Shown: positions 1 through 6,547 of the stretch, piece by piece
Position numbering within the stretch: position 1 is the first letter of the stretch
Layout: each line of letters begins with the position of its first letter
NCBI RefSeq assembly: GCF_905203285.1
Contig: NZ_CAJKVK010000059.1
Location: forward strand, 1-13,697
Direction of reading: 5' to 3'
Source: an uncultured Succinatimonas sp.
GTDB taxonomy: Bacteria; Pseudomonadota; Gammaproteobacteria; Enterobacterales; Succinivibrionaceae
Length of the DNA stretch: 13,697 nt
Notes under the pieces: model-generated
Databases searched by the model: none
Seen by the model: the letters and a program-made list of their open reading frames with translations, nothing else
Told to the model about the DNA's origin: nothing
Made by a program: the position numbers and the translations under genes

Positions 1-1
1 A

Positions 2-70
2 ACGGCAGAGCAAAAGTCGCTGCTTAATGCTGCTTTGCCCTTTGATATGAAAGAGCTGCGATCCGTATGA
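2..70 (+). CDS. C-terminal tail of a plus-strand gene cut by the window edge
   Basis: Reading frame 2 is open from the window edge for 22 codons and ends at TGA 68-70; the peptide ends in NAALPFDMKELRSV. The codons look like ordinary coding sequence and the neighbouring frames stop quickly. I do not recognise the family from so short a tail. It points toward the minus-strand block, and the hairpin with a T-run at 296-323 could end its transcript. A chance open frame of this length is possible. Confidence 0.3.
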   Translation, partial: TAEQKSLLNAALPFDMKELRSV

Positions 71-100
71 TCTGATATCGTCAATCGGCGATATGAAATT

Positions 101-235
101 TTATACTATATTTAAATTACGGCGATCCGGGATATAAAGATTAGGTAAGTTCGTATTGTAAATTCCTGTTTGCGGATATTTGTTGCAAATAATTCGTGAA
201 ATACTGCTTAGCAATTCAATTTTTAAATCATCCAT
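101..235 (-). pseudogene. Possible N-terminal fragment of an AraC-family regulator
   Basis: A minus-strand frame from ATG 235 begins MDDLKIELLSSISRIIC, then reads TGIYNTNLPNLYIPDRRNLN and stops at 101. The helix followed by a 'G-x-x-x-T-x-L-P-x-L' segment resembles the start of the AraC_N ligand domain found in many AraC-type regulators. Nothing that looks like the rest of that domain, or the helix-turn-helix part, follows in any frame before position 1, so this would be a truncated relic. The frame extends upstream to ATG 307, but that codon lies in the loop of a hairpin and has no Shine-Dalgarno sequence. The resemblance is weak and the frame could be non-coding. Confidence 0.28.
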
Positions 236-295
236 ACAAAAAACCGTGTATAAAAATACTATATTAGTTGAGTTGTTCTCAAGAGAACTTATACA

Positions 296-323
296 TACAT
301 TATTCATATAATGTAGATTTTTT
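296..323 (+). terminator. AT-rich hairpin followed by T6
   Basis: Perfect 8-bp arms TACATTAT (296-303) and ATAATGTA (308-315) enclose a 4-base loop. On the plus strand the hairpin is followed by GA and six T (318-323), the layout of an intrinsic terminator, although the stem has little GC. It lies just beyond the stop of the minus-strand epimerase gene and about 225 bp after the plus-strand stop at 70, so it could separate convergent transcripts. A second inverted repeat, GTTCTC-aa-GAGAAC, lies at 275-288. Confidence 0.4.
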
Positions 324-1413
324 AAAAAACTGATATCATTTTGTTTTTTATCGTAAAATTTGACTGATCCTTACGGGATGAAATTCTGATAAGAGCGGTG
401 TTCTTTGAGCGTATGTAATTCATATACCACTCATAAAAGGCATGTATTCCCTGTTCAATTGAGATCTGCGGATTAAAACTGAAATCATGCTGTAGACGCG
501 AGATGTCAGCGTAGGTACAGCAAACATCACCAGGCTGCATGTTTTCCATCTTAAGTATCGCTTTACGTCCGGTTTCTTTTTCGATTGTTTCTATGAAGTC
601 CATCAAGGCTACCGGGCTTGAGTGTCCAATATTATAAATCTGATGAGGCACGGCCTCATTTGCCGGATGTTCAAGCAAAAGCAATATTCCGCATATCACG
701 TCATCTATGTAGGTGAAGTCACGCTGCATGTTGCCGTGATTAAACACATGTATCGGTTTACCTTCCAATATGGATTTCATAAAAAGAAAAGGAGCCATGT
801 CCGGGCGGCCCCACGGACCGTAGACTGTAAAAAAGCGTAAACCGGTGGCGGGAATTCCGTATAATTTGCTGTAAGAATAGGCCATGAGTTCGTCTGCCTT
901 TTTCGTTGCAGCATAAAGACTAACTGGTTTATCCGTTTTATCTTCCTCTTTGTAAGGTATGTGATCACTCATTCCGTAAATGCTGCTTGAACTTGCATAT
1001 ATAAGATGCTTTACCGGATGGTGTCTGCAATTTTCAAGAATGTTAAGGAAACCGTAGATGTTGCTTTCCACATAAGCAAAAGGATTTTCTACTGAATAGC
1101 GGACGCCTGCTTGACCCGCAAGATTAATCACAATGTCAAACTTTTCTTTTACAAACAAGGAGTTCATAGAACTGCGGTCTGTTAAGTCCATTTTCATGAA
1201 ACGATATAAAGGTGTTTTCTTACTTTCAGTAAGTTTGCCTTCATTAATTGCGTTTGTCTCTATTCCTGCATCGGATAACCTTGCGTATTTTAAGTTTTGG
1301 TCATAATAAGAATTGATATTGTCTATTCCTACAACCTCGTGTTCTTTGTTCAACAAGGCTTTAACTAAAGCTGCTCCTATAAATCCTGCAGATCCTGTAA
1401 CTAATACCTTCAT
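322..1413 (-). CDS. NAD-dependent epimerase, UDP-glucuronate 4-epimerase-like
   Basis: Extended short-chain dehydrogenase/reductase that probably interconverts UDP-glucuronate and UDP-galacturonate in the cytoplasm. Visible are the NAD-binding GSAGFIG near the N-terminus, a Ser-rich strand ending ASSSSIYG, the catalytic pair YAATK, and the segment FFTVYGPWGRPDMAPF, which is typical of the UDP-glucuronate 4-epimerase (CapI/LspL) branch and less so of GalE. Two ATG codons are adjacent (1416 and 1413). The first overlaps the stop of the upstream gene as ATGA, but GAGG at 1420-1423 is spaced 6 bases from the second, so I start at 1413 (363 aa). The family usually ends near residue 335; here about 26 extra basic, Ser/Lys-rich residues follow the normal end. 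It is the last gene of the block and would supply the sugar nucleotide for the GT2 and GT83 enzymes upstream. A dTDP- or GDP-sugar epimerase is less likely. Confidence 0.88.
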   Translation of the reverse strand: MKVLVTGSAGFIGAALVKALLNKEHEVVGIDNINSYYDQNLKYARLSDAGIETNAINEGKLTESKKTPLYRFMKMDLTDRSSMNSLFVKEKFDIVINLAGQAGVRYSVENPFAYVESNIYGFLNILENCRHHPVKHLIYASSSSIYGMSDHIPYKEEDKTDKPVSLYAATKKADELMAYSYSKLYGIPATGLRFFTVYGPWGRPDMAPFLFMKSILEGKPIHVFNHGNMQRDFTYIDDVICGILLLLEHPANEAVPHQIYNIGHSSPVALMDFIETIEKETGRKAILKMENMQPGDVCCTYADISRLQHDFSFNPQISIEQGIHAFYEWYMNYIRSKNTALIRISSRKDQSNFTIKNKMISVF

Positions 1414-2048
1414 CATTTACCTCTTTTTTCCCCATTTGTTATCAGATAAATGTTTCTTAAATAGATAATGACGCCGAACATCTGCCCTACAATAAGCACG
1501 AGGTCAGCTCGTAAGCATCCGTACATCAGAATGAGAAATGATCCTATAAGGCTTATCAGCCAAAAGCCTTCAGGAAGTTGCGATTCTTTTTTCTTGCGAG
1601 AATACAGCCACTGATAAATAAAGCGCATCGTGAACAGCACTTGTCCTATTGATCCGAATATCAGCAGCCACGGTTTAACTTCATCATTAAATAAAAACTC
1701 ATCGGCAAAACTTGCCGCATCTTTCATAACAAAAGCAATGGCTATGAGTGGAGTACACAGCAAAATGACGCGTATGGGGGCGTACAGATTATGCCAGACA
1801 CCTTTTATGTTTAGGTTCCATATATAAATGTAATAGGATATGAACTGCCCCAAAATAATAGCGAAGTCATTTCTAAGCCATCCGTAGATGCAAAGCAGGT
1901 AAGAACCAATAAGACTAAACGCCCAGAAAAGACTGGGAGATAGAACTTTGCGAGCTCTTTCGGATAATATCCACTGCACCAAGATGCGGGCTGAGAAAAA
2001 GGCCTGGGCAAGGAAGCCTATGGATAATATGAAAATGGTGCTATCCAT
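1413..2048 (-). CDS. Double LAB_N-domain membrane protein (putative lipid-linked sugar transporter)
   Basis: Integral membrane protein of 211 aa made almost wholly of two copies of the LAB_N domain, the domain found at the N-terminus of some lipid-A-disaccharide synthases. Repeat 1 (about residues 11-81) and repeat 2 (about 132-202) have the same length and share R-x-x-x-QW-x-x-S, L-x-x-x-FW-x-x-SLIGS, YG-x-LR-x-D and GQ at matching positions. Each repeat should form about three membrane helices, with one more helix between them near residues 92-108. LAB_N belongs to the PQ-loop/SemiSWEET type of fold, so a two-repeat protein could be a small transporter; a role in flipping the polyprenyl-phosphate sugar made by the neighbouring GT2 is inference from context. 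It overlaps the GT2 gene by 8 bases and its stop overlaps the epimerase start region. The Shine-Dalgarno sequence is weak (AGAG), which fits translational coupling. Confidence 0.85.
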   Translation of the reverse strand: MDSTIFILSIGFLAQAFFSARILVQWILSERARKVLSPSLFWAFSLIGSYLLCIYGWLRNDFAIILGQFISYYIYIWNLNIKGVWHNLYAPIRVILLCTPLIAIAFVMKDAASFADEFLFNDEVKPWLLIFGSIGQVLFTMRFIYQWLYSRKKKESQLPEGFWLISLIGSFLILMYGCLRADLVLIVGQMFGVIIYLRNIYLITNGEKRGK

Positions 2049-2796
2049 TTTTTTGCTCTAAATAATTTTCTTCAGTAATCATGTAATTGATGTAGCGTTT
2101 TTTCATCCAGCGATAAGCAAAACAATCCAAGAAAGGTGAAATCAGCCTGTTCCATAAATGGTATTTAGATACGCCGTTCACGCGAGGGAAATGACGGACT
2201 GTGACTTGCTTTATTTTGCCTCCCTGCAACAGTATTAAAGCCGGAAGAAAACGGTGCATTCCTGTAAAAAACGGAATACGTTTGGCATTTTGAGTGCGTA
2301 TGACTTTCAAAGGGCAACCGGTGTCCTGAACTCCGTCATTTGTCATTATTCTGCGAAATCCGTTGGCTATGCGTGACTGCATCTTTTTAAAGAAAGAATC
2401 TTGGCGTTTTGCGCGGATCCCGATCACTATTTCGTAGTCACTTATGTATGGAAGCAGCAGGTTGAAATCAACGGGAGCAGTTTGCAGATCTGCATCCATA
2501 TATCCAACGAATTTTGATTCGGTAGCATCAATACCGGCTTTCAAAGCAGCGCTTAATCCGCCGTTATGCGCTAAGGCAAGAAAAAAGAAATCGTTATTCC
2601 TGCTGCATATTGTCTTTATTCGTTGCAGACTGTCATCTGTGGATCCGTCGTCTACGAACATTACACAGGTTTTATAAAGTGATTGCGGTAAAAAAGATGA
2701 CAATTGCTTTTCTAAGTCATCAATGTTGCTTTCCTCATTAAAAACAGGAACGATGACGGTCAGTTCGTAATCCGAGGTTTTGTTTGTAGTTTCCAT
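2041..2796 (-). CDS. GT2 polyprenyl-phosphate glycosyltransferase (ArnC/DPM1-like)
   Basis: Family 2 glycosyltransferase of 251 aa with a GT-A fold. The N-terminus shows VIVPVFNEESNI, then FVDDGSTDDS (nucleotide binding, about 47-56), HNGGLSAALKAGID and MDADLQTAP (the metal-binding DxD, D101-D103). The order and spacing match dolichol-phosphate mannose synthase and ArnC-type enzymes, which attach one sugar to undecaprenyl phosphate on the cytoplasmic face of the inner membrane. ArnC has two C-terminal membrane helices; this protein has none and ends in an amphipathic, basic tail, so it is probably peripherally bound. AGAGGG lies 4-5 bases before ATG 2796. By context the donor may be UDP-galacturonate from the epimerase; this resembles the logic of Rhizobium RgtE but is not proven by sequence. 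In memory the middle part (QDTGCPLKVI, FTGMHRFLPALILLQ) is very close to Bacteroidota homologues. Confidence 0.88.
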   Translation of the reverse strand: METTNKTSDYELTVIVPVFNEESNIDDLEKQLSSFLPQSLYKTCVMFVDDGSTDDSLQRIKTICSRNNDFFFLALAHNGGLSAALKAGIDATESKFVGYMDADLQTAPVDFNLLLPYISDYEIVIGIRAKRQDSFFKKMQSRIANGFRRIMTNDGVQDTGCPLKVIRTQNAKRIPFFTGMHRFLPALILLQGGKIKQVTVRHFPRVNGVSKYHLWNRLISPFLDCFAYRWMKKRYINYMITEENYLEQKNG

Positions 2797-2840
2797 TTTT
2801 CCCTCTCTTATCGGATTTTTTTATGCAAAGACGGTTTTCC

Positions 2841-4394
2841 TTATTCAAGGAAGATGACGGCATATTTTCCGACTGTCCAAGACTCTTTGACTTCAAATGA
2901 ACTCAAGTGGCCTACGGGCAACATCAGTACCGTGTTATGGAGTAAGTGTGTTTTTGCTTCTTCTGAATCCGGTATGATTTGAACCGGATTTCCTAAATAG
3001 ACATCAATGTTTTCGGCTCTTCTAACGTTCCATGCGGCAAAATTTGTTGTCTCTTTTCTTTCTGCTATATTCTGTGCCGTTTGACACAAATCTTTATATC
3101 CAATCCATGGGTTGATGGAAGGGAGTGCCCAACCTAGCATATATAGAGTGCAGGTAAAGCCGATTGCAAGCATGCGTATTCCGACGTACACATCTTTTTG
3201 CAGCCGAGAAATGTTATGTAATGCCATTAATCCGCTTGCGGCTAAAATCGCAGCTGCAGCATAAACCGCCCAATGTCTTAAATAAGTGAGGTCGCTAAAC
3301 AATGAGAGGAATATGACTGTTGGCAGCACTATGACAAATAACGCAGCCGGTATGGCAAAAAGTATATTTATCCATACTTTGTCTTTAAATCGCGGTAAAT
3401 ACAGTACTGCAAGGTAGACCATAAACGGAAATGCAGGCAGCATGTAGATTTCTAATTTTGAACTTATAAGCGAAAGTACAATGAAGGTTGTAAGGGCAAC
3501 GGTGCAGTAAAAACGCTGCAGTTGCGTTAAGATAAGTCTTTTGCCAAGCGCTGCGACAAGCAGTCCTACAACGAGAAATGACCAGGGAGCCAAGGAATAC
3601 CATATGGTCTTACAATAATAGTAAAACGGTTCTTGGTGGCGGAATGAATTTACCGCACGATCCAAGGTTTGGTGGAACAGGAGGTTGTTAAGATAATCTT
3701 TTCCGCCTTCAAGGAATACGGCACTAAACCAGATAATGCAGGCTACTAATAAAACTCCCCAGGTTCGCCATCCCCAATATTTGCCGATTTGTTTTATTTT
3801 TCTTGTCCATAAAAGGAAAACAACTGTAGAACATAAGGGAACAAGCAATCCGACAGGGCCTTTGGTGAAAATGGCAAGAAATATGTAAATAGGAAACAGC
3901 CAGGACGCTTTTTTGTCAAGTTGGGGTGTTGTCGCCATTTGATAAAAAGAGCGCAGTGCCAGGACTATGAATAGGCACATCAGCATGTCCATGCGTAAGG
4001 TAACGGCTAGCCCTGTAAAAAAGGCGCTCGTTAGGAGCATCATTCCTGCGATGTTCCTGTTATTTTCACCAAGTTCAGGTTCTGTCCATTTGTCCATTAT
4101 TTTGACAATTGCAATTGCCGGAATGAGCGAGGCCAAGGACAAAAACAACATTGGATGGCTGTTAAAAAGCCATTTGCTTAGCATGACAAACCATAAATAG
4201 AGCGGAGGTTTGTCGGTATACGGTTCACCGTGATTGGTAAAGGAAAAAAATGTATGGTTGCGCAAAGCCTCATCGGCAATGCTGAGATATCTCAACTCAT
4301 TGGTCGGGGTAAAATCGCGTAAAACCAATATAGGCAATAATGCCAGACAAAACACAATGTAATACGCGTTTTTTTCAAAAAATTTCGCTGCCAT
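2841..4394 (-). CDS. GT83 (ArnT-like) lipid A/core glycosyltransferase
   Basis: Polytopic inner-membrane glycosyltransferase of the ArnT/PMT superfamily, expected to take a sugar from a polyprenyl-phosphate carrier on the periplasmic side and transfer it to lipid A or LPS core. After the first membrane helix come FTPTNELRYLSIADEAL and YTDKPPLYLW; in ArnT these positions hold the PDE-x-RY catalytic loop and the KP-x-x-YW motif. The usual first acidic residue is Asn here (NE). About ten further hydrophobic segments follow, then a soluble C-terminal part of roughly 85 residues, shorter than in ArnT. The frame extends to a TTG at 4448 without a Shine-Dalgarno sequence; I prefer ATG 4394 (517 aa), which puts the first helix about 10 residues from the N-terminus. 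The ATG also has only a weak CTGAG upstream. The gene lies 44 bp before the GT2 gene and just after the kinase duplication. Substrate is unknown. Confidence 0.85.
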   Translation of the reverse strand: MAAKFFEKNAYYIVFCLALLPILVLRDFTPTNELRYLSIADEALRNHTFFSFTNHGEPYTDKPPLYLWFVMLSKWLFNSHPMLFLSLASLIPAIAIVKIMDKWTEPELGENNRNIAGMMLLTSAFFTGLAVTLRMDMLMCLFIVLALRSFYQMATTPQLDKKASWLFPIYIFLAIFTKGPVGLLVPLCSTVVFLLWTRKIKQIGKYWGWRTWGVLLVACIIWFSAVFLEGGKDYLNNLLFHQTLDRAVNSFRHQEPFYYYCKTIWYSLAPWSFLVVGLLVAALGKRLILTQLQRFYCTVALTTFIVLSLISSKLEIYMLPAFPFMVYLAVLYLPRFKDKVWINILFAIPAALFVIVLPTVIFLSLFSDLTYLRHWAVYAAAAILAASGLMALHNISRLQKDVYVGIRMLAIGFTCTLYMLGWALPSINPWIGYKDLCQTAQNIAERKETTNFAAWNVRRAENIDVYLGNPVQIIPDSEEAKTHLLHNTVLMLPVGHLSSFEVKESWTVGKYAVIFLE

Positions 4395-4461
4395 GCTCAG
4401 TTTTTTTTCAGGTTTATAAAAAAGCCCGTTTTTTAATACTTGAAACAAGTATATGAACTGA

Positions 4462-4595
4462 TTTTGGAGAAATTTTGGAGAATTTTAGAACGTGACGATA
4501 AAAATATGTTTTTTATCAAAATAGCAGTATTTTATTGCCCGGTCGTGATATTTGCAGATAGTTTTTGCAACGGATAGACCCGCATCGTTGCCTTT
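4462..4595 (-). pseudogene. Tandem duplicate of the histidine kinase 3' end
   Basis: This stretch repeats the last 37 codons of the adjacent kinase gene plus about 22 bp beyond its stop, at a constant offset of 133 bp (second copy 4596-4728). Its minus-strand frame reads KGNDAGLSVAKTIC, then KYHDRAIKYCYFDKKHIF and IVTF-stop at 4485, against KGNGLGLSIVKAIC in the kinase. I count 18 differences in 111 coding bases; 10 of the 14 changed codons alter the residue and the ATP-lid glycines are lost (GNGLGLS became GNDAGLS), so it is not under selection as a kinase. There is no start codon or Shine-Dalgarno sequence. The copies meet head to tail at a short T-run (4593-4597), which suggests slippage or microhomology. 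It lies between the kinase and GT83 genes, in the leader of the latter. Confidence 0.9.
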
Positions 4596-4617
4596 TTGGG
4601 AGAAATTTTGGAGAAAC

Positions 4618-5688
4618 TTAGAACGTGACGATAAAAATATGCTTGTTATCAAAATAGCGGTATTTTATTGCCCAACCGTGATATTCGCAGATGGCTTTTA
4701 CAATGGATAATCCCAACCCATTGCCTTTTACTTTTTCAGAGGGACGGTAAAAGCGGCTGAAGATTAATTTATCGTTAAGTGCCGGTTCATCTGAAGTATT
4801 GGATATGGCAAGTTCTCTATCTGAGACGAAAATGGAGATCTCTCCTTGAGGTCGATTGTGGCGGACGGCATTGACGATAAGATTATTCACAAGACTTTCC
4901 AGTAGCGTACGATTGGCACGGATTGTCAATGCAGTGTTATTAAATTCTTGATGCAGGGAAACATCGCCGGTAACGTTTTGCAGAAAAGGCATTAATTTTT
5001 CGATAAAAGAAGATAAATTAATATCTTCCATCTGCTGATATTGCCTGTTGTCTATTTTGACGAGCAAAAGCAAGCTGCGGTTTAAACGCGCAAGACGATT
5101 TGATACTTCGTAAAGTCTTTGTATTATTTCAGCCTGGGCTTTAGTCAATTTCGGTTGCTGCAGTAAGAGATCAAGCTGACTTTGGAAAACCGCAAGAGGA
5201 GTCTGCAATTCGTGAGAGGCGTTTTCCGTAAACTCTTTTTGCGTTTTGTAGCTATTGATGCTGTTTTGCATCAATGACTGTAATGTTTTGTTAAGACGGG
5301 CAAATTCTGCCACATCGGAGTCAGGTAATGTTGGCAGGACCTCGTTTTCTAGTCTGAAACTCTCCAAACGGCGCAAGGTTTCTTCAAAAGGTTTCCATAT
5401 ACGTGCGGTGATAAAGCGCAGCGTCAGTATAATTGCCGCAGCCAGTACCAACATTATGACGCCGAATTGAATCATTACGCCTTGAATTATATCTTCTTCA
5501 AGATCAAGCGTAGGGATAGGTTTGCCTTTGTTTACTGCCTGAATGATATTAATCATGTCTTCAGCGTAGAAACTTTCAGTTAGAAAATAAAATAACGGCA
5601 AGGCAAGCAACAGCAAGACTGCAATACAGCCGACGAAAGATAACAGCAACTTTTGGGCAAGGCTTTTTCTTTTTAATTTTCCGTCCAT
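4618..5688 (-). CDS. Sensor histidine kinase of a two-component system
   Basis: Inner-membrane sensor kinase of 356 aa, partner of the regulator upstream (16-base overlap). Membrane segments lie at about 13-36 and 73-95 and enclose a short, acidic periplasmic loop of about 36 residues (LDLEED). A HAMP-like linker follows (about 96-145). The H box is FTENASHELQTPLA with His159; the N box is LVNNLIVNAVRHN (about 267-278); the G2 box is GNGLGLSIVKAI (322-333). The usual DxGxG (G1) is replaced by ISNTSDE, as in a group of Bacteroidota kinases I recall with 'I-x-NTG' there. The H-box context and the QQP-x-LT-x-x-QAEIIQ-x-LYE segment also recall that group. The GT83, GT2, LAB_N and epimerase genes downstream are plausible targets, as PmrAB controls arn genes elsewhere; that is inference. 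The 3' end is duplicated just downstream. Confidence 0.93.
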   Translation of the reverse strand: MDGKLKRKSLAQKLLLSFVGCIAVLLLLALPLFYFLTESFYAEDMINIIQAVNKGKPIPTLDLEEDIIQGVMIQFGVIMLVLAAAIILTLRFITARIWKPFEETLRRLESFRLENEVLPTLPDSDVAEFARLNKTLQSLMQNSINSYKTQKEFTENASHELQTPLAVFQSQLDLLLQQPKLTKAQAEIIQRLYEVSNRLARLNRSLLLLVKIDNRQYQQMEDINLSSFIEKLMPFLQNVTGDVSLHQEFNNTALTIRANRTLLESLVNNLIVNAVRHNRPQGEISIFVSDRELAISNTSDEPALNDKLIFSRFYRPSEKVKGNGLGLSIVKAICEYHGWAIKYRYFDNKHIFIVTF

Positions 5689-6350
5689 TTATATCCGGCT
5701 CCATACACTGTTTTGATGCAACTCTTTATGCCAGACTTTGCCAGTTTTGCTTTTAAGTTTTTTATATGCGAATAGATAAAATCATGATTATCAAGCAAGT
5801 CGGACATTTCTCCGCTAATGTGTTCGGCAATGGATGCTTTTGAAACAACTCGGTTTTTATTACTTATAAAAAAGAGCAAGAGCTCATACTCTGTCCTTGT
5901 CAGCAATATAGATTGATCATTTATTTTTACCGTTTTGCCGAGAAGGTCTATTTCTATATTGTTACTGTAAAGTGTATTGTTTGAGGCAAAAGCTTTGCGC
6001 CTGATGATTGCATAGATACGCATTGAAAGCTCTGCTAAATGAAACGGTTTGGGCAAATAATCGTCAGCACCGATTTCCAATCCTTTCACTTTGTCGTCTA
6101 AAGAATCTTTTGCCGATACGATGATTACGCCTGCCGGATTATGGCGGCGACGGATATCGCGAAGGATATCTAAGCCGTTTCCTCCTGGCAACATCAGATC
6201 AAGTAAAACGCAGTCATAGTCGTAGAGGTCCAATTTTATTTGAGCCTCCTCATAGGTGAAAGCTTGTTCGCATACATAATTTTCGGAACTTAGATACGTC
6301 ACGATATTGTTTGACAGTTCCTTTTCATCTTCGATAATTAACAGTTTCAT
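5673..6350 (-). CDS. OmpR-family response regulator
   Basis: Cytoplasmic DNA-binding regulator of 225 aa. The receiver domain (about 1-115) has the acidic pocket E7-D8, the phosphoacceptor D51 in LLDLMLPGGNG, S79 at the switch position and K101 in LPKPF. A winged-helix domain follows (about 130-222) with TRTEYELLLFF, a recognition region around VVSKASIAEHISG, and the terminal wing KTVYGAGYKW. The segment MSDLLDNHDFIYSHIKNLKAKL is strikingly like Bacteroidota regulators in my memory. It is the first gene of the minus-strand block and overlaps the kinase start by 16 bases. Start ATG 6350 has no clear Shine-Dalgarno sequence (AT-rich leader), unlike the plus-strand genes further right. It probably controls its own operon, but no operator repeat is obvious. 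Confidence 0.94.
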   Translation of the reverse strand: MKLLIIEDEKELSNNIVTYLSSENYVCEQAFTYEEAQIKLDLYDYDCVLLDLMLPGGNGLDILRDIRRRHNPAGVIIVSAKDSLDDKVKGLEIGADDYLPKPFHLAELSMRIYAIIRRKAFASNNTLYSNNIEIDLLGKTVKINDQSILLTRTEYELLLFFISNKNRVVSKASIAEHISGEMSDLLDNHDFIYSHIKNLKAKLAKSGIKSCIKTVYGAGYKWTEN

Positions 6351-6428
6351 TTCATTAAAATAATGTCGCTGTGTTTTATTAACTCAAATTTTGCCTTAAA
6401 CACTGGCTATGCGCTTTTGTTATTGTAT

Positions 6429-6457
6429 CTGATATGTTCGGTTGATTTTTATGACAA
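6429..6457 (-). promoter_or_regulatory. Candidate promoter of the two-component operon
   Basis: On the minus strand TTGTCA (6457-6452) is separated by 17 bases from TATCAG (6434-6429), a moderate sigma-70-like match (5/6 and 4/6). It would leave a leader of about 70 bases before the regulator ATG at 6350. No Bacteroidota-type TAnnTTTG box is convincing. The rest of 6351-6510 is AT-rich and shows no gene. Confidence 0.3.
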
Positions 6458-6510
6458 TAGTAGAAGTCGAGCGTTTTTAATTAGCAGTATGTTATGAATC
6501 AAGATTATTT

Positions 6511-6538
6511 GCTACCGCAAAAGTATTTTTACGGTAGC
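6511..6538. repeat. Inverted repeat (12-bp arms, one mismatch)
   Basis: GCTACCG (6511-6517) and CGGTAGC (6532-6538) are perfect complements. Past one mismatch the stem continues with AAAA/TTTT, leaving a 3-4 base loop. It lies 10 bp beyond the stop of the decayed hydrolase gene and upstream of the two-component promoter. It may end transcription coming from yddG and the pseudogenes, but no T-run follows on the minus strand, so it could instead be an operator or an mRNA-stabilising hairpin. Confidence 0.5.
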
Positions 6539-6547
6539 TTCTAGATA

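Noticed and set aside
622..968. Frames on both strands inside the epimerase gene
   Set aside because: Shadow frames fully inside a well-supported gene.
4462..4595. Duplicate kinase end as a mobile element or separate small gene
   Set aside because: No terminal inverted repeats, target-site duplication, start codon or Shine-Dalgarno sequence; the constant 133-bp offset shows a simple tandem duplication.
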